Shown here: in pieces, positions 11,947 through 21,207 of the stretch
How the letters are laid out: each line of letters opens with the position of its first letter
Position numbering within the stretch: the stretch's first letter is position 1
Assembly (NCBI GenBank): GCA_004151065.3
Contig: NWUY0300014513.1
Coordinates: 56,918 to 81,207 of the forward strand
DNA from: Larix sibirica
Taxonomy: Eukaryota > Streptophyta > Pinopsida > Pinales > Pinaceae
Direction of reading: 5' to 3'
DNA length: 24,290 nt
Made by a program: the position numbers and the translations under genes
The notes under the pieces: generated by a model
Database searches by the model: none
What the model was told of the DNA's origin: nothing
The model's input: the letters and a program-made list of their open reading frames with translations, nothing else

Positions 11947-14900
11947 TCAGAACCTTATCACATCAAAACATGCCCTAAGAAGATGGAGGAATCCCTCATT
12001 GAATTCTTCAACCAGCCAACAACCAACTTCCAATAGTAGACATTCCTTTGATAGTTTATCTGCTTCCTCATTTAATTCTCTGTAAATATATGTGGAAGAG
12101 AGAGAGAGAGTCAAAATATGAAACAATCACTTTCAGTTGTTATCCTAGGGGAATTTAGGTGTAGTCACGATGCTAATATCTCCATTAACCAATTTTATCA
12201 ACAAAGATGAGTCTCCACAAACCTAAATAATCATGCACATTTATCTATGGATAGGGAGAAAACCAACTTTAGAGCCATTAGTTCAACATGATTATCTAAC
12301 CATGATCCCAAGCCAATTTTGAAATTGAAGTAATGTGAATCTGAAAGAAAATTAGGATCCCCATCTCCACTCATAGTAGACAAATCCTAGTTTGCACCAC
12401 CAAAAAATCCCCATGGATTTGGCCTGTCAATGGAAACATTCTTTATTAGTTAATGATTTCTTTGTATGGAAGGAACCCTAATTCCAATCATCATATACTA
12501 AATTTGAGTGAAAATATGAAACGTAGGAATATCTCAGTCCTTATTTTGTTTCCATTCCTTGCTATCCAAATTCCCATTACACAAGACATATGACCCCCCT
12601 ATCTCTCTTTTATCTTTCTTTAAGAGCCACTACTTAAGACTTACTTCTATTATCTCCTCTTTTCGTACATTCTAAAACCCCATCAGATTCTCCACCTCCT
12701 TCAATAAAGAAACAAAAGGACAACGAATGAATAAATGTGATACAATTTCTTCAAAGTTCCCATAAAGAATAAAAAAATAAGGACCTGAACTACTATGCTT
12801 ATGGAGAAAGTCCCAAGTTGAAATCTTGTTTTGAATGGCCAACCAAAAAAAAATGTTTTGGGGGGGCTTTGATATTCTAGGTTTTGTCCCACCAACAAGC
12901 AGGATCTTTTCCTTCTTCCTCCATCAAATCCTTACATCTCAATCTAACTATGTACAAACCTCTATATTTTTTTATGACCAAGCAACGGATTCCTCCTTCC
13001 TCTCTTAATCTCATATGTCCCTTTTTTAACTACTTGCAAAATTTGACGATAATTCAAAATGAATACCTACCAAACCTAGATCCTATTGATTTCCATCCTT
13101 GGAGCTAAATGTTAATATTGAAAGGGTCTCTTGCCTACTACAATGTGAATATGCCTTTCTCTTACAGTCGTATCTGACTTCTTGAACCAACCCACCAAGC
13201 TAGGTTAGAACCAATGAATTGAAAGGCCTACACCATAAATTTCTATTAAATAGATACACTCTTTACATTCTTCCTAGGATTCTTTACCTAGTTGACCATT
13301 GACCCGAAATCAATATATTTTTTTATCTATTATTTTTTTCCATAAATGATTGGAAAGGCCTCACACCATATCTTTCCATTAAATAGATACACTCTTTATA
13401 TTCTTCCTAGGATTCCTTACCTAGTTGACCATTGACCTTGGCTTAATATATTTTTTTGTCTATTTTTTTTATAGACTATTAGTAGTCAAAACTTTCCACA
13501 AACATTTAGCAGCTAAATCCGAACTAAACAAGTGGATATTCTTGAGTACCCACCCCCACAATTCTTTTGGCCGAGAAATAAGTATCCTAATGGAATATTA
13601 TCGTTATCACTATCCTTAGACCATAAATATATAAAGAAAATTCTTATGACCCTCTCTAGAACCCCTTTAGTGATATGGGCCATTCTATGCCCAAAACTTA
13701 GAATAGCTTCTAACACAAACTATACCAATGCCATCCTCTCTCTATTTGAAATCCATTTATTACACCATACATTAATACAAGCTTCCACCTTCTCCAACAA
13801 CCATCTCTAATCCCTTTTCCTGTAGCCATTAGGATTTAGCCAATAACCCAAATATTTAAACCTTGTTGGACATTGATTTTCTTAAAAGGAAAAAGTTTGC
13901 TCTCATCTTCATCCCAATACTAGACAAGAATAAAGTGGATTTTTAGACATTTAGCTCCATACATGTATCTATGTCGTAAATATCCAAGATCTTCAATAAA
14001 TTCTCCCTGTTACCTCTCTTGACCATTAGAGAACAATAATAATCGTCCACAAAGATAAAATGAGATAAATAAACTTGGACCCCAATACCAATACCTAATA
14101 TAATGCCATATCTCTTTGCTTCTAGGATTTATTTTGCATAGTGGAGAAAGAGTATATCCCACCTTCTTGTAGGATTTAAAAAAATAGTAGCTAAACCATT
14201 GATAGGAATGGTATAAGATACTGAAGAAATACATTCCATAATTCAAGAGAACACCGTAAACTAAAATCCACATGCATTAACATCAAACAAATTTATAGCC
14301 ATCTCACCCTCTGATATGGTTTAGACATATCAAATTTTAATACCATAGTAGGAAGCTTTTTTTGTCTTGATTGTGTGCAACCCTTCCTGTGTTGCACCTA
14401 TTGCCTTGAAAATATGTCTCCCTATTAATACACCAAATTTTTCTTGTGAAATTACATCTAAAAATCATTTTCATTATGACAACAAGGATCTTGCTATAGT
14501 TTTATATAGATAATTACATGATGAAATAGACCTAAACTCATCAAATCAGTTTGGATTATATTTTTTTAGGAAACAAATCAAATCCTTCCTAGAAAGTCAT
14601 ACATAACAATAAAGAACTTTATAGTCCACATGTCTAGGCCTGTACTTTTATATATTTTTAATGGAAGACAGTGCAACCTTCAACTCTTCTTTAGAAATCT
14701 CTTCTAGCATTTAAGAATTATTTTCCTCAATTAAAAAATAGGAAACAAGTATATTAACTTCAAAAACTTAATATTCACCTTATATATCTCCTTAAAATAG
14801 ATACTTTGAAAATAATTTATTCCCATAGTGGACATTCTTGAAAAATTACTTATAGCTTGACCCTTTTCATCCTGTAACTCTCTTAGTGTGTCAACCCTTT

Positions 14901-15740
14901 TCCTATGATTTGGGAAGTTACAAAATAACTTCATGTTTTAATTTCCTTTTCCAAGACACAGTTCTCCACTCTTCATGTGCCATTATACTTCTTTCCAATC
15001 CAATACTTTTCTCCTTCGGGCTTGTAAGGATTTGTAGTGAGCCATCTACTCATTTAAAACACCTATAAACATGATGGAGCAAAAGCAGTTTAATTTCACC
15101 TTCGACCTATTTTAGATCACAATCCATATTTACTCTTTTATTAATATCTGTCCAATAGTCATAAACTCTTTTTACCTTCCTCAAAGACTTGAAAAATCGA
15201 TATCTAGCATGCTCCCCTATATCAGCATAAAAAGGAACCCACTCCATTTGCATTAATTCATGAACATCATCCTCCTTAGTCCCTTGGGGGTTAAACTTGA
15301 AGGTCCCAACATGATTGTCATTCTACCTTTCCACTTGCATGCTAATTATAATCTAATATAAATTCCTCCTAGACTCGACTCAAGTTTGAATTATGTCCAC
15401 TTCATTGATCAAGATATATAAAAAAAAATCTATCTAACCTTTTTGAAACCCTAGCCTACATATTCTGATTATTCCTCCAAGTAGGCACGTGTTTCACCAA
15501 TTCTAGTTAAATAAGACCAACACCTTCAATATTATACTTTAAATAATCTAGCATCAAATCAATTCTGGTAGTGGCCCCCATACCTTAACCCCACCCAATG
15601 GGGTATCCTCCCACAATAACCTTTTCCTTAAAAATATCCATTGAAAAAATATTATCTTGTAACTCTTTCCTACCCTCATTAAAACCATAAAAGTTAAAAA
15701 TGAAGATCTTAAGTTAAAAGTCATCATATCCATTTTGAAC
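11947..15740 (-). pseudogene. LINE ORF2 (endonuclease-RT-RNase H), LINE-3
   Basis: Read on the minus strand. Endonuclease: only the second half is visible, with KEKVIVGGYPIGW near 15620-15590 (canonical GGDFN), then PTWRNNQNM and VSKRLDRFF. The first part with the LQET motif is missing. Linker and RT: MKLFCNFPNHRKRVDTLREL (14934-14875), FRSISSCNYLYKTIARSLL, VISQEKFGVLIGRHIF, ATQEGLHTIKTKKASYY, a degraded RQGCPLSP and YADD region, then LNV.KSTLF. Thumb: ITKGVLERVIRIFFIYLW (about 13680-13627) and GQKNCGGG. Post-RT: DLAAKCLWKVLTTNSL (about 13520-13470), PPKTFFFGWPFKTRF (about 12864-12820) and HLFIRCPF. RNase H: RPNPWGFFGGAN (about 12428-12393), GLGSWLDNHVELMALKL, and HIYRELNEEADKLSKECLL starting at 12092 and open to the TGA at 11949-11947. 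Stops and shifts are frequent elsewhere. Confidence 0.88.
13215..13476. repeat. Tandem duplication of ~131 bp inside LINE-3 ORF2
   Basis: Units at 13215-13346 and 13347-13476 share long blocks, for example attaaatagatacactcttta, attcttcctaggattc and tacctagttgaccattgacc. The duplicated block lies in the post-RT part of the minus-strand ORF2. It covers the segment equivalent to the SILNWMRNP region of LINE-2, so the family does not normally have it twice. Confidence 0.88.
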
Positions 15741-17932
15741 CCCTTGGGGTTTTTTTCCCACTCTAAGGACCCCCTTAAGAGACTTTTGTTTCCCGTGTTC
15801 GATTTCAACCAAATATTTCTCCTATGCAAGATGCAACCATGATTTCCTTCCAACAATAGAGAAGCTTGTTTCTTTAATAGGATCAAGACTAATCCCACCT
15901 ATAGAAACTTACCCTTTCCTTTCTTAAATCCTTTTTTATATCTAAAGGACTATCTACTTATTCCTCTAGAACAAATATTTACCCCCCTTCCCTAACACTT
16001 TGAAAGAAGTGGCCTTCTTTGCAAAGGATTCTTTTGAAGAACCTTTCAAAGAACCATAAGAACTAAAATTTTATTTCGTTTAGGGTGAAGACTTTCAAAA
16101 TTGTGACGGAGTATCGAAAAATATATTTATTCTTCAAATTGTTATTTGACACACTAGTGACCTCTATACTAGGGGAAGGTCACACTTCTTTATTCCCCAA
16201 ATCCAAATTTAAATTAGCTTATCAAATGAACTTTCTGACTCAACATTAGACTTACTAGGATTGTTGACGGGCTCTGAAACTTGTGAGACAAACTATAAGT
16301 AAAATTTTCCTTCTTTTGAAAGTTGGAGCTCCACTATCAGAAGAACCTTTGATCCCTCTCTTCCTTCAAATGGCATGCCGTCAAAACTAACTATATCATT
16401 GTGTAAGGATTAATTTTTCATTATAGAACCCAAAACTACCACTAGTAATCTATACTCAGGAATAAAATCTTCTAGTTGAAGCTCATATTTACTAGGCTCG
16501 CTATTTGAAATAGGATCTAGATCATGAGAGAGAACCATTAAGTATACTCTTTCTTCTTTCAAATCTTGGATCTTCTTTACCGAATGAATCTTTTTACCAC
16601 TTCAATAGTATTTCCATCATTTCCATTTATCACCTCTTCAAGAGTATGATTTTGAACTAAACATTTTAAACTTAACTTTGACTATCTTTACTCATAAACC
16701 TATGTATTATGTTTCAAACCCCAACCCTTCTTCTTCCATATATTTTAAGTAAAATCAAGACCACAATCTACCAAATTATGTCCATAGACATGACACCAAG
16801 TGCACTTGAATATGGTTTGATTGTAGTCCAATATATATGAGTAACACACTCCCCCACAACTATATCCAAAACATGAGGAATCACATCACTGAGTGCGATC
16901 TCTAGGAGGACCTGAGCAACACTTTAGCAAACTTTCATGAAAATGTAAAACCACATCTAGAAATTTACCTAGGTTTTTCCTTCTTTCCTTCAATTCTTTC
17001 TGATTCTAAAACTCCAAAGGTAGACATCGGATATTAATCTATATTGGTATATCCTTTGACCTATCAAAGCGTGGGTAAAATATAGTCCATGCTTTCAAAT
17101 CTAAATATGTAGATACCCAATATGATCTACCTTCCATGATCTTGAGATAATCCTCCTTGATCCTAAACAAAAACCCTAACCATCCTTTAGTTAGAATATG
17201 AAAAACATGATCACAAACTAACAACATAGCCTAGCACTTCTAGATTCATTTATTCAAATAATGCTAAGAGACATGTCACCCAAAAAAATCCCTATAAGTG
17301 CATCCCAAAAAATCTCCGGCATTTTCTGCTCTAATATTATGTATTCTCTTAAGACCATTCGCACTCAGTCCCTTTTCAAGCAAAATACCCTCTTATGTTC
17401 CATATATTTTACAACACATATGAAGCCAAAAGTATTTCATTTCTACTCACAAAACCACTCTATAGCTTATAATTAAGTCCTTTCCCAATAAAACCCACCC
17501 TCAAACACCACTGATCTTCTGAAGAAAGTGATATAAGGTTTGGAAACTTTTGAAAATCCTCTCCATCAAAACCTTGAATGTTGGGTCCTAAACAATCAAT
17601 ATATGAATGTGTGATTTGAGGGTTTCCACTAAAACCATTAACCAAAGATAGAACATTATCCATAGTCTCAATAGTAGACCTATCCAAAATATAACCATAT
17701 ATGTATATTTTGTACCTAATGGCTCTATCCCATCCCTTCTCTCAACCCACATTTCCACAATAACATAAAGTTAGATCTCCCAAAATTTGGACCTACGGAA
17801 CCAAAAAATTCTTGTCCCCGAGGTTAACACCTTACCATAAATTAGAAAATATCCAAAACCCTATCCCTCCTCATAGGGATCTTCTAAATAATCAACCAAA
17901 TCTTCCTCAAAATCCATCTCCCAAAATCCCAT
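15740..17932 (-). pseudogene. LINE ORF1 (DUF4283 + CCHC knuckle), LINE-3
   Basis: It starts with MGFWEMDFEEDLVDYLEDPY at 17932, similar in character to the acidic start of LINE-2 ORF1. An open frame at 17460-17687 encodes a middle segment (MDRSTIETMDNVLSLVNG...). The DUF4283-like core lies at 17227-17000: HILTKGWLGFLFRIKEDYL, WVSTYLDLKAWTIFYPRFD, then RCLPLEF. This matches the G.+.F.F...D...I and W.P.FD patterns of that family. The knuckle at 16804-16763 reads CTWCHVYGHNLVDC, a fully intact CX2CX4HX4C. The tail around 15870-15745 (GRKSWLHL, GVLRVGKKPQG) aligns with LINE-2. Several stops and frameshifts interrupt it. The 3' end is approximate because ORF1 and ORF2 are close. Confidence 0.85.
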
Positions 17933-17940
17933 TATTATTC

Positions 17941-18136
17941 GATGACGTCTTTCATATTGAACCATGAAAACAATTCTAATTAATAAAGTTTTTAAACTAA
18001 ATATTTTGATCAAATCTTCTATTAAATCCTGAAAACAATTCTAAAATTGTATATTAAATATGAAAAGAGATAAAAAAAATATATATTGTAAACTAAATTT
18101 ACCTTGATGTTAATATTTGTTAATACCAATCTTAGA
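17941..18136. repeat. Dispersed repeat R, right half (copy B)
   Basis: It begins with the LINE-3 target duplication (17941-17955) and aligns with 23530-23600 and 23914-24017. Shared words include catgaaaacaattctaa, attaaat, atattaaatatgaaaagaga and gttaata(c/t)caatcttaga at the right edge. Two internal copies of a gaaaacaattctaa word (about 17966 and 18031) are part of the repeat itself. Confidence 0.8.
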
Positions 18137-18206
18137 AAAAGATACAACATGCAAACCTCGCGCTTAAAAATTATTCACAATTCAATAAAGAGCTTGAAGT
18201 TTCAAA

Positions 18207-18211
18207 TCAAT
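18207..18211. repeat. Left flank of approximate 5-bp target duplication of the LTR element
   Basis: tcaat here and acaat at 22670-22674 match at 4 of 5 positions immediately outside the TG...CA ends. The match is short and imperfect, so it counts only together with the LTR ends and primer site. Confidence 0.6.
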
Positions 18212-19715
18212 TGATCTAAATTTATCTCTCTCCCAAACTTTGTAAAATAGAAATACTTGGCAATGTTTGAAGTCAACAATAAACCTGAAGACAAAAGGCC
18301 AAAGGCCACAAGAAGTTCAAGTGAATCACCTAATGGTTGGAATTCCAATACAAAATTATAATAAACAATGTTTGCTTGATGTAAAAACAACCCTCAAGAG
18401 ATGGAAAAAAAGAAAGTTAGGGAAGAAGAAGGGTAGTAGTAGAAGAACAAGGACTTGGGATGAGTTCCACTCAAAGATAAGAGTATAAAGGGGATTCTGA
18501 ACTTGTTCTTGAAGAGAAAATATTGTCTCTAAGCCAAAGTAATTTGCAAATCACTTCCAATGACTAATAATACATGAAATCATCACTGAGAGTGAATAGC
18601 TCACCTTTGTAATAAATCCTAAGCATAATCAAACCCATCTTAGCTAGTTTTCCCATTTGGGTTTCCATATTAATCTATGTTGTTCAATTGGTCTATGATT
18701 AGGGTTGTTACAATTGGATTAATATATCCTTGTAAAAAGCTATGTTGATAATAATCACTTGAAAACATAGCTACAAACTATTCTAAATGTATGGGGTTGT
18801 TGTTCGGGTTCCTTGGTCAGTTGGTGGGTGTGTTAGATTACTAGTCCTACCCGCAACTTAGTTTTTCTTTAACTGATCCATTAGGTGGAACCCATATCTC
18901 GTCACTTCAATTGGTTTAATGCCAAATTGATTCCTTGTATGTTGTCATGTAACCCATCAACCATAGCTTGATTTCAGATTGGGCACACTATCGGACATCA
19001 AACAACTCATATATACTTGCCATTAGATAGTTGGGTTATAATTTTAGCCAGTAAATTGTTCATTCTATTGAAACCTCATGCTATAACCATTTTCCAAACT
19101 GTACAAACTACCAAACAATTACAACCATTGTGGATGTGCCTTCAATTATAAATGAGATATATGTTGTTTATTTTTGTGATTATGGTTAAAGTATAAATAA
19201 CTAGAATGAAGCATTTGCATCTTATCATAATTGTGAATGGGTGAATGCATGGTTGATGGAGTGTTATTTTTGAATTTATAGAAACAAATCACGTTTGTTG
19301 AAAAAACAAAGTTAGATCCTCAACATTATTTACCTATGTAGAAATTGTAAATTTGCAGTCATATATGAATATTCTCATGAAGTATCTACATCAATCTAAA
19401 ATCTTGTAGGTGTTTTGAGCTTGGTAGAAGGTATTTTGTTTCTCCTGTCACGTAACAATGGAGTGCATTATCAATTTGGTATTTCATAATTGGATTTGCT
19501 CCCCTTTGTTGGGCATTGGCCTTGGCACCATGACCAAATAAACCAAATAACAAACCTGATTGAACAGAAGCCATTCATACATGTGGGAGAAAAGAAAGCA
19601 AGAATCTTTGAATCAACATTGACAAAGTAATTGTAGATGATTTTACACATCTTAATTCCAAAGAGAATTCATGTTGATGAGGCAGAAAATCCATATGCCT
19701 GCTATTTATGGATCA
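18212..19715 (+). repeat. Left LTR (1504 bp)
   Basis: It aligns along its length with 21208-22669. Shared words include gaagaagaagggt, aggggattctgaac, aataatacatgaaatc, acaatcattgtggatgtgcc-like and gaaattgtaaatttgcag. The ends TGATC...GATCA form a perfect 5-bp terminal inverted repeat. A TATAAAT lies at 19147-19153, conserved in the right LTR. The first ~300 bp keeps an open frame of 73 codons (18267-18488). Confidence 0.87.
19147..19153 (+). promoter_or_regulatory. Candidate TATA box in left LTR
   Basis: TATAAAT about 935 bp into the LTR, within tcaattataaatgagatata. The same word sits about 905 bp into the right LTR (22113-22119). Conservation between copies shows common descent; its use as the pol II promoter is inferred from position and sequence only. 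Confidence 0.4.
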
Positions 19716-19717
19716 TA

Positions 19718-19729
19718 TGGTACGAGAGC
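19718..19729 (+). other. Primer binding site, initiator tRNA-Met type
   Basis: tggtacgagagc lies two bases after the GATCA end of the left LTR. It matches the plant iMet primer-site consensus TGGTATCAGAGC at 10 of 12 positions. Its position fixes the left LTR end and the + strand orientation of the element. Confidence 0.8.
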
Positions 19730-20293
19730 AGATGAATCGGTGACCTTGAAGAAATTCCCATCCATTTGAGGAGAAAGCAAACCTGGCATGGGTAATTAAA
19801 GAATTGAAAGGAGAAAGGTTGGAATATTTAATGGCCATTAATGTGTAGATCCAAGAGGCAAATAATCACTTGAAGGAGAGGATAATAAAGATGGAAAAGG
19901 ACCTTGAGACTTCTGAAAAAAATGTCTCCTTTTTTAAATGAACACTTTGTTGGATGCTAGGACAATCTCACCACCGTCATGATAGATTTGAACAAGAGTA
20001 AATTCCAGCTCTTGCAATTGGTAGAGAAAACAATTCAATTGGATTATTGGTAAGAACAAAGTATCCCTTAGATAATAGCTCAATTGTACCAATAATTGGT
20101 AGCAAATGAGGATGCATTTCTCAAGCTATAGGTAGTTGTCCAAAAGACCAAGGAAGCACATACACCTTCCATTCCTACTATAGAATCGAACACCATGATC
20201 AAGATAAACATGGTAATTTTAACCTCCAGGGACCTTTCTTAATTTGTTTAAGAAGAGACCCGTGGTGATTTTGAAAAAGATACCAAATCCATA

Positions 20294-20410
20294 GGTTCCA
20301 GGCTAGTGAGACAAGTTGGCTATGATGGTCAAGGGATAGGTAAGAGAAGTTGAGAGATTGTAAACCCTATTTTAGCTAAACATAGGGCCATCCTTGAAGG
20401 CTTGGGGTTT
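20294..20410 (+). other. G-patch domain (degenerate, one stop)
   Basis: The frame reads GSRLVRQVGYDGQGIGKR, then a TGA stop at 20351-20353 within the motif, then EIVNPILAKHRAILEGLGF. It fits the G-patch pattern: G..ll..mGy..GqGlG...qGi..Pi......GLG. G-patch domains bind nucleic acid or activate DEAH helicases, and are also known from protease C-termini of some retroviruses and from some plant LTR elements. Confidence 0.8.
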
Positions 20411-20710
20411 TTTGTTCAAGAGGAAGAGCGTGAATGTAACTCATCTCTCAAATTTTTTTTCTCAAGATAAGACCACCAAGATAACCATTGTTAAGGAAAG
20501 AGGGACTGAAAAAGAGGTCACTTTTGTTGAAGAAAATATAGCAAAAAATGGAGTGGGAAGAAAACCATTACTCCAACATGCTTGTATAAAATAGGATGAG
20601 GAAATCTAAGCGAAGTTTCCTTCATGAAAATACCAATTCTTGGAGGACCAAGCAAACAAGATAGCAAGCACAAGCACAAACCATATAGATATTCCAAGGT
20701 ATCTCTAGCT

Positions 20711-20928
20711 TGTTTTTGTTGTAAGAAGAAAGACCACAAGGGTGATAATTGTTGTCACTCTAGTGCATGTTCCCTTTATGGTATGAGAAGCCACCAAATG
20801 ACTCCCTACTAGAAGAATTAAGTCTTTAGAAAAAGGAATAACATGAACAAGAAAATAATACCAAGTATCCCATGAAGTCGTAGGAATTTTTTCATTGCAA
20901 GTTAACTAGACATTGGGAAGCCAAGTGC
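20711..20928 (+). other. Three CCHC zinc knuckles, one intact and two eroded
   Basis: Knuckle 1 at 20711-20752 reads CFCCKKKDHKGDNC, an exact CX2CX4HX4C. Knuckle 2 at 20768-20809 reads CSLYGMRSHQMTPY, with the right spacing but Tyr in place of the second and last Cys; a TAG follows. Knuckle 3 at 20887-20928, in another frame, reads FFHCKLTRHWEAKC, where the first Cys is Phe, followed by a stop and RLNPKL. Confidence 0.82.
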
Positions 20929-21207
20929 TAGAGGCTTAATCCAAAACTTAATATTGTGAATTACACATCCAAGGGACAATTTAGAGAATCAAGATAAATG
21001 GGAAGGAAGAGATGTATTCACTTGTATACCAAGGAGAAACAATTACTAAAGTAAATTTGCTACAAAACGCATTCTTCAACTCGTAGTGGAATTTATGCAA
21101 GGCTACTAGGAATAGAGAGTGTAGTGGAGAAAAGAACGACATGTTGCACATTTGAGTTGAATAATTTTTTTAACAAAATCCCATGAATGGGGAGGCACAA
21201 TCCAAAA

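Larger units (their letters stand above)
11588..17940 (-). mobile_element. LINE-3: old, near full-length plant L1-type LINE inserted in repeat R
   Basis: On the minus strand this holds ORF1 (ATG at 17932-17930), a DUF4283-like domain, an intact CCHC knuckle, a partly deleted endonuclease, RT, post-RT region and an RNase H ending at 11947. A 15-bp target duplication and a short T run on the left flank define the ends. The 3' untranslated region is 11588-11946. Only 8 nt separate the ORF1 ATG from the right end, so the 5' leader is nearly absent. Joining the flanks (R left half and R right half) regenerates a repeat found uninterrupted by a LINE at 23413-24017, which independently supports the insertion. 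Confidence 0.9.
19768..21207 (+). pseudogene. Gag-like remnant with coiled coil, G-patch and zinc knuckles
   Basis: Pieces of one former protein, in order but in different frames. Frame 1, 19768-19941: a charged helical stretch (WVIKELKGERLEYLMAINV, stop, IQEANNHLKERIIKMEKDLE) that looks like a coiled coil. Frame 2, 19985-20470: DLNKSKFQLLQLVEKTIQ, then a G-patch at 20294-20410. Frame 3, 20394-20594: a short basic/acidic stretch (TTKITIVKERGTEKEVTFVE). Frame 2, 20624-20812: a KHKHKPYRYSK basic run and two CCHC knuckles. Frame 1, 20887-20928: a third, damaged knuckle. The order is unusual for gag because of the G-patch. RNA packaging is the inferred role. A host-derived G-patch/zinc-knuckle gene captured between LTRs is the alternative. 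The last ~270 bp before the right LTR carries no clear domain. Confidence 0.75.

Noticed and set aside
13532-13810. Plus-strand frames across LINE-3 (for example 13425-13619, 13532-13810, 12884-13108)
   Set aside because: They are antisense to recognisable LINE-3 ORF2 segments and carry no motifs of their own.
19386-19574. Minus-strand 62-codon frame in the left LTR, with a plausible protein start and partial conservation in the right LTR (HGHKAN.QQ at about 22465-22490)
   Set aside because: The similarity is fully explained by LTR duplication. The right copy breaks the frame upstream, and the strand is opposite to the element. No independent support as a gene.
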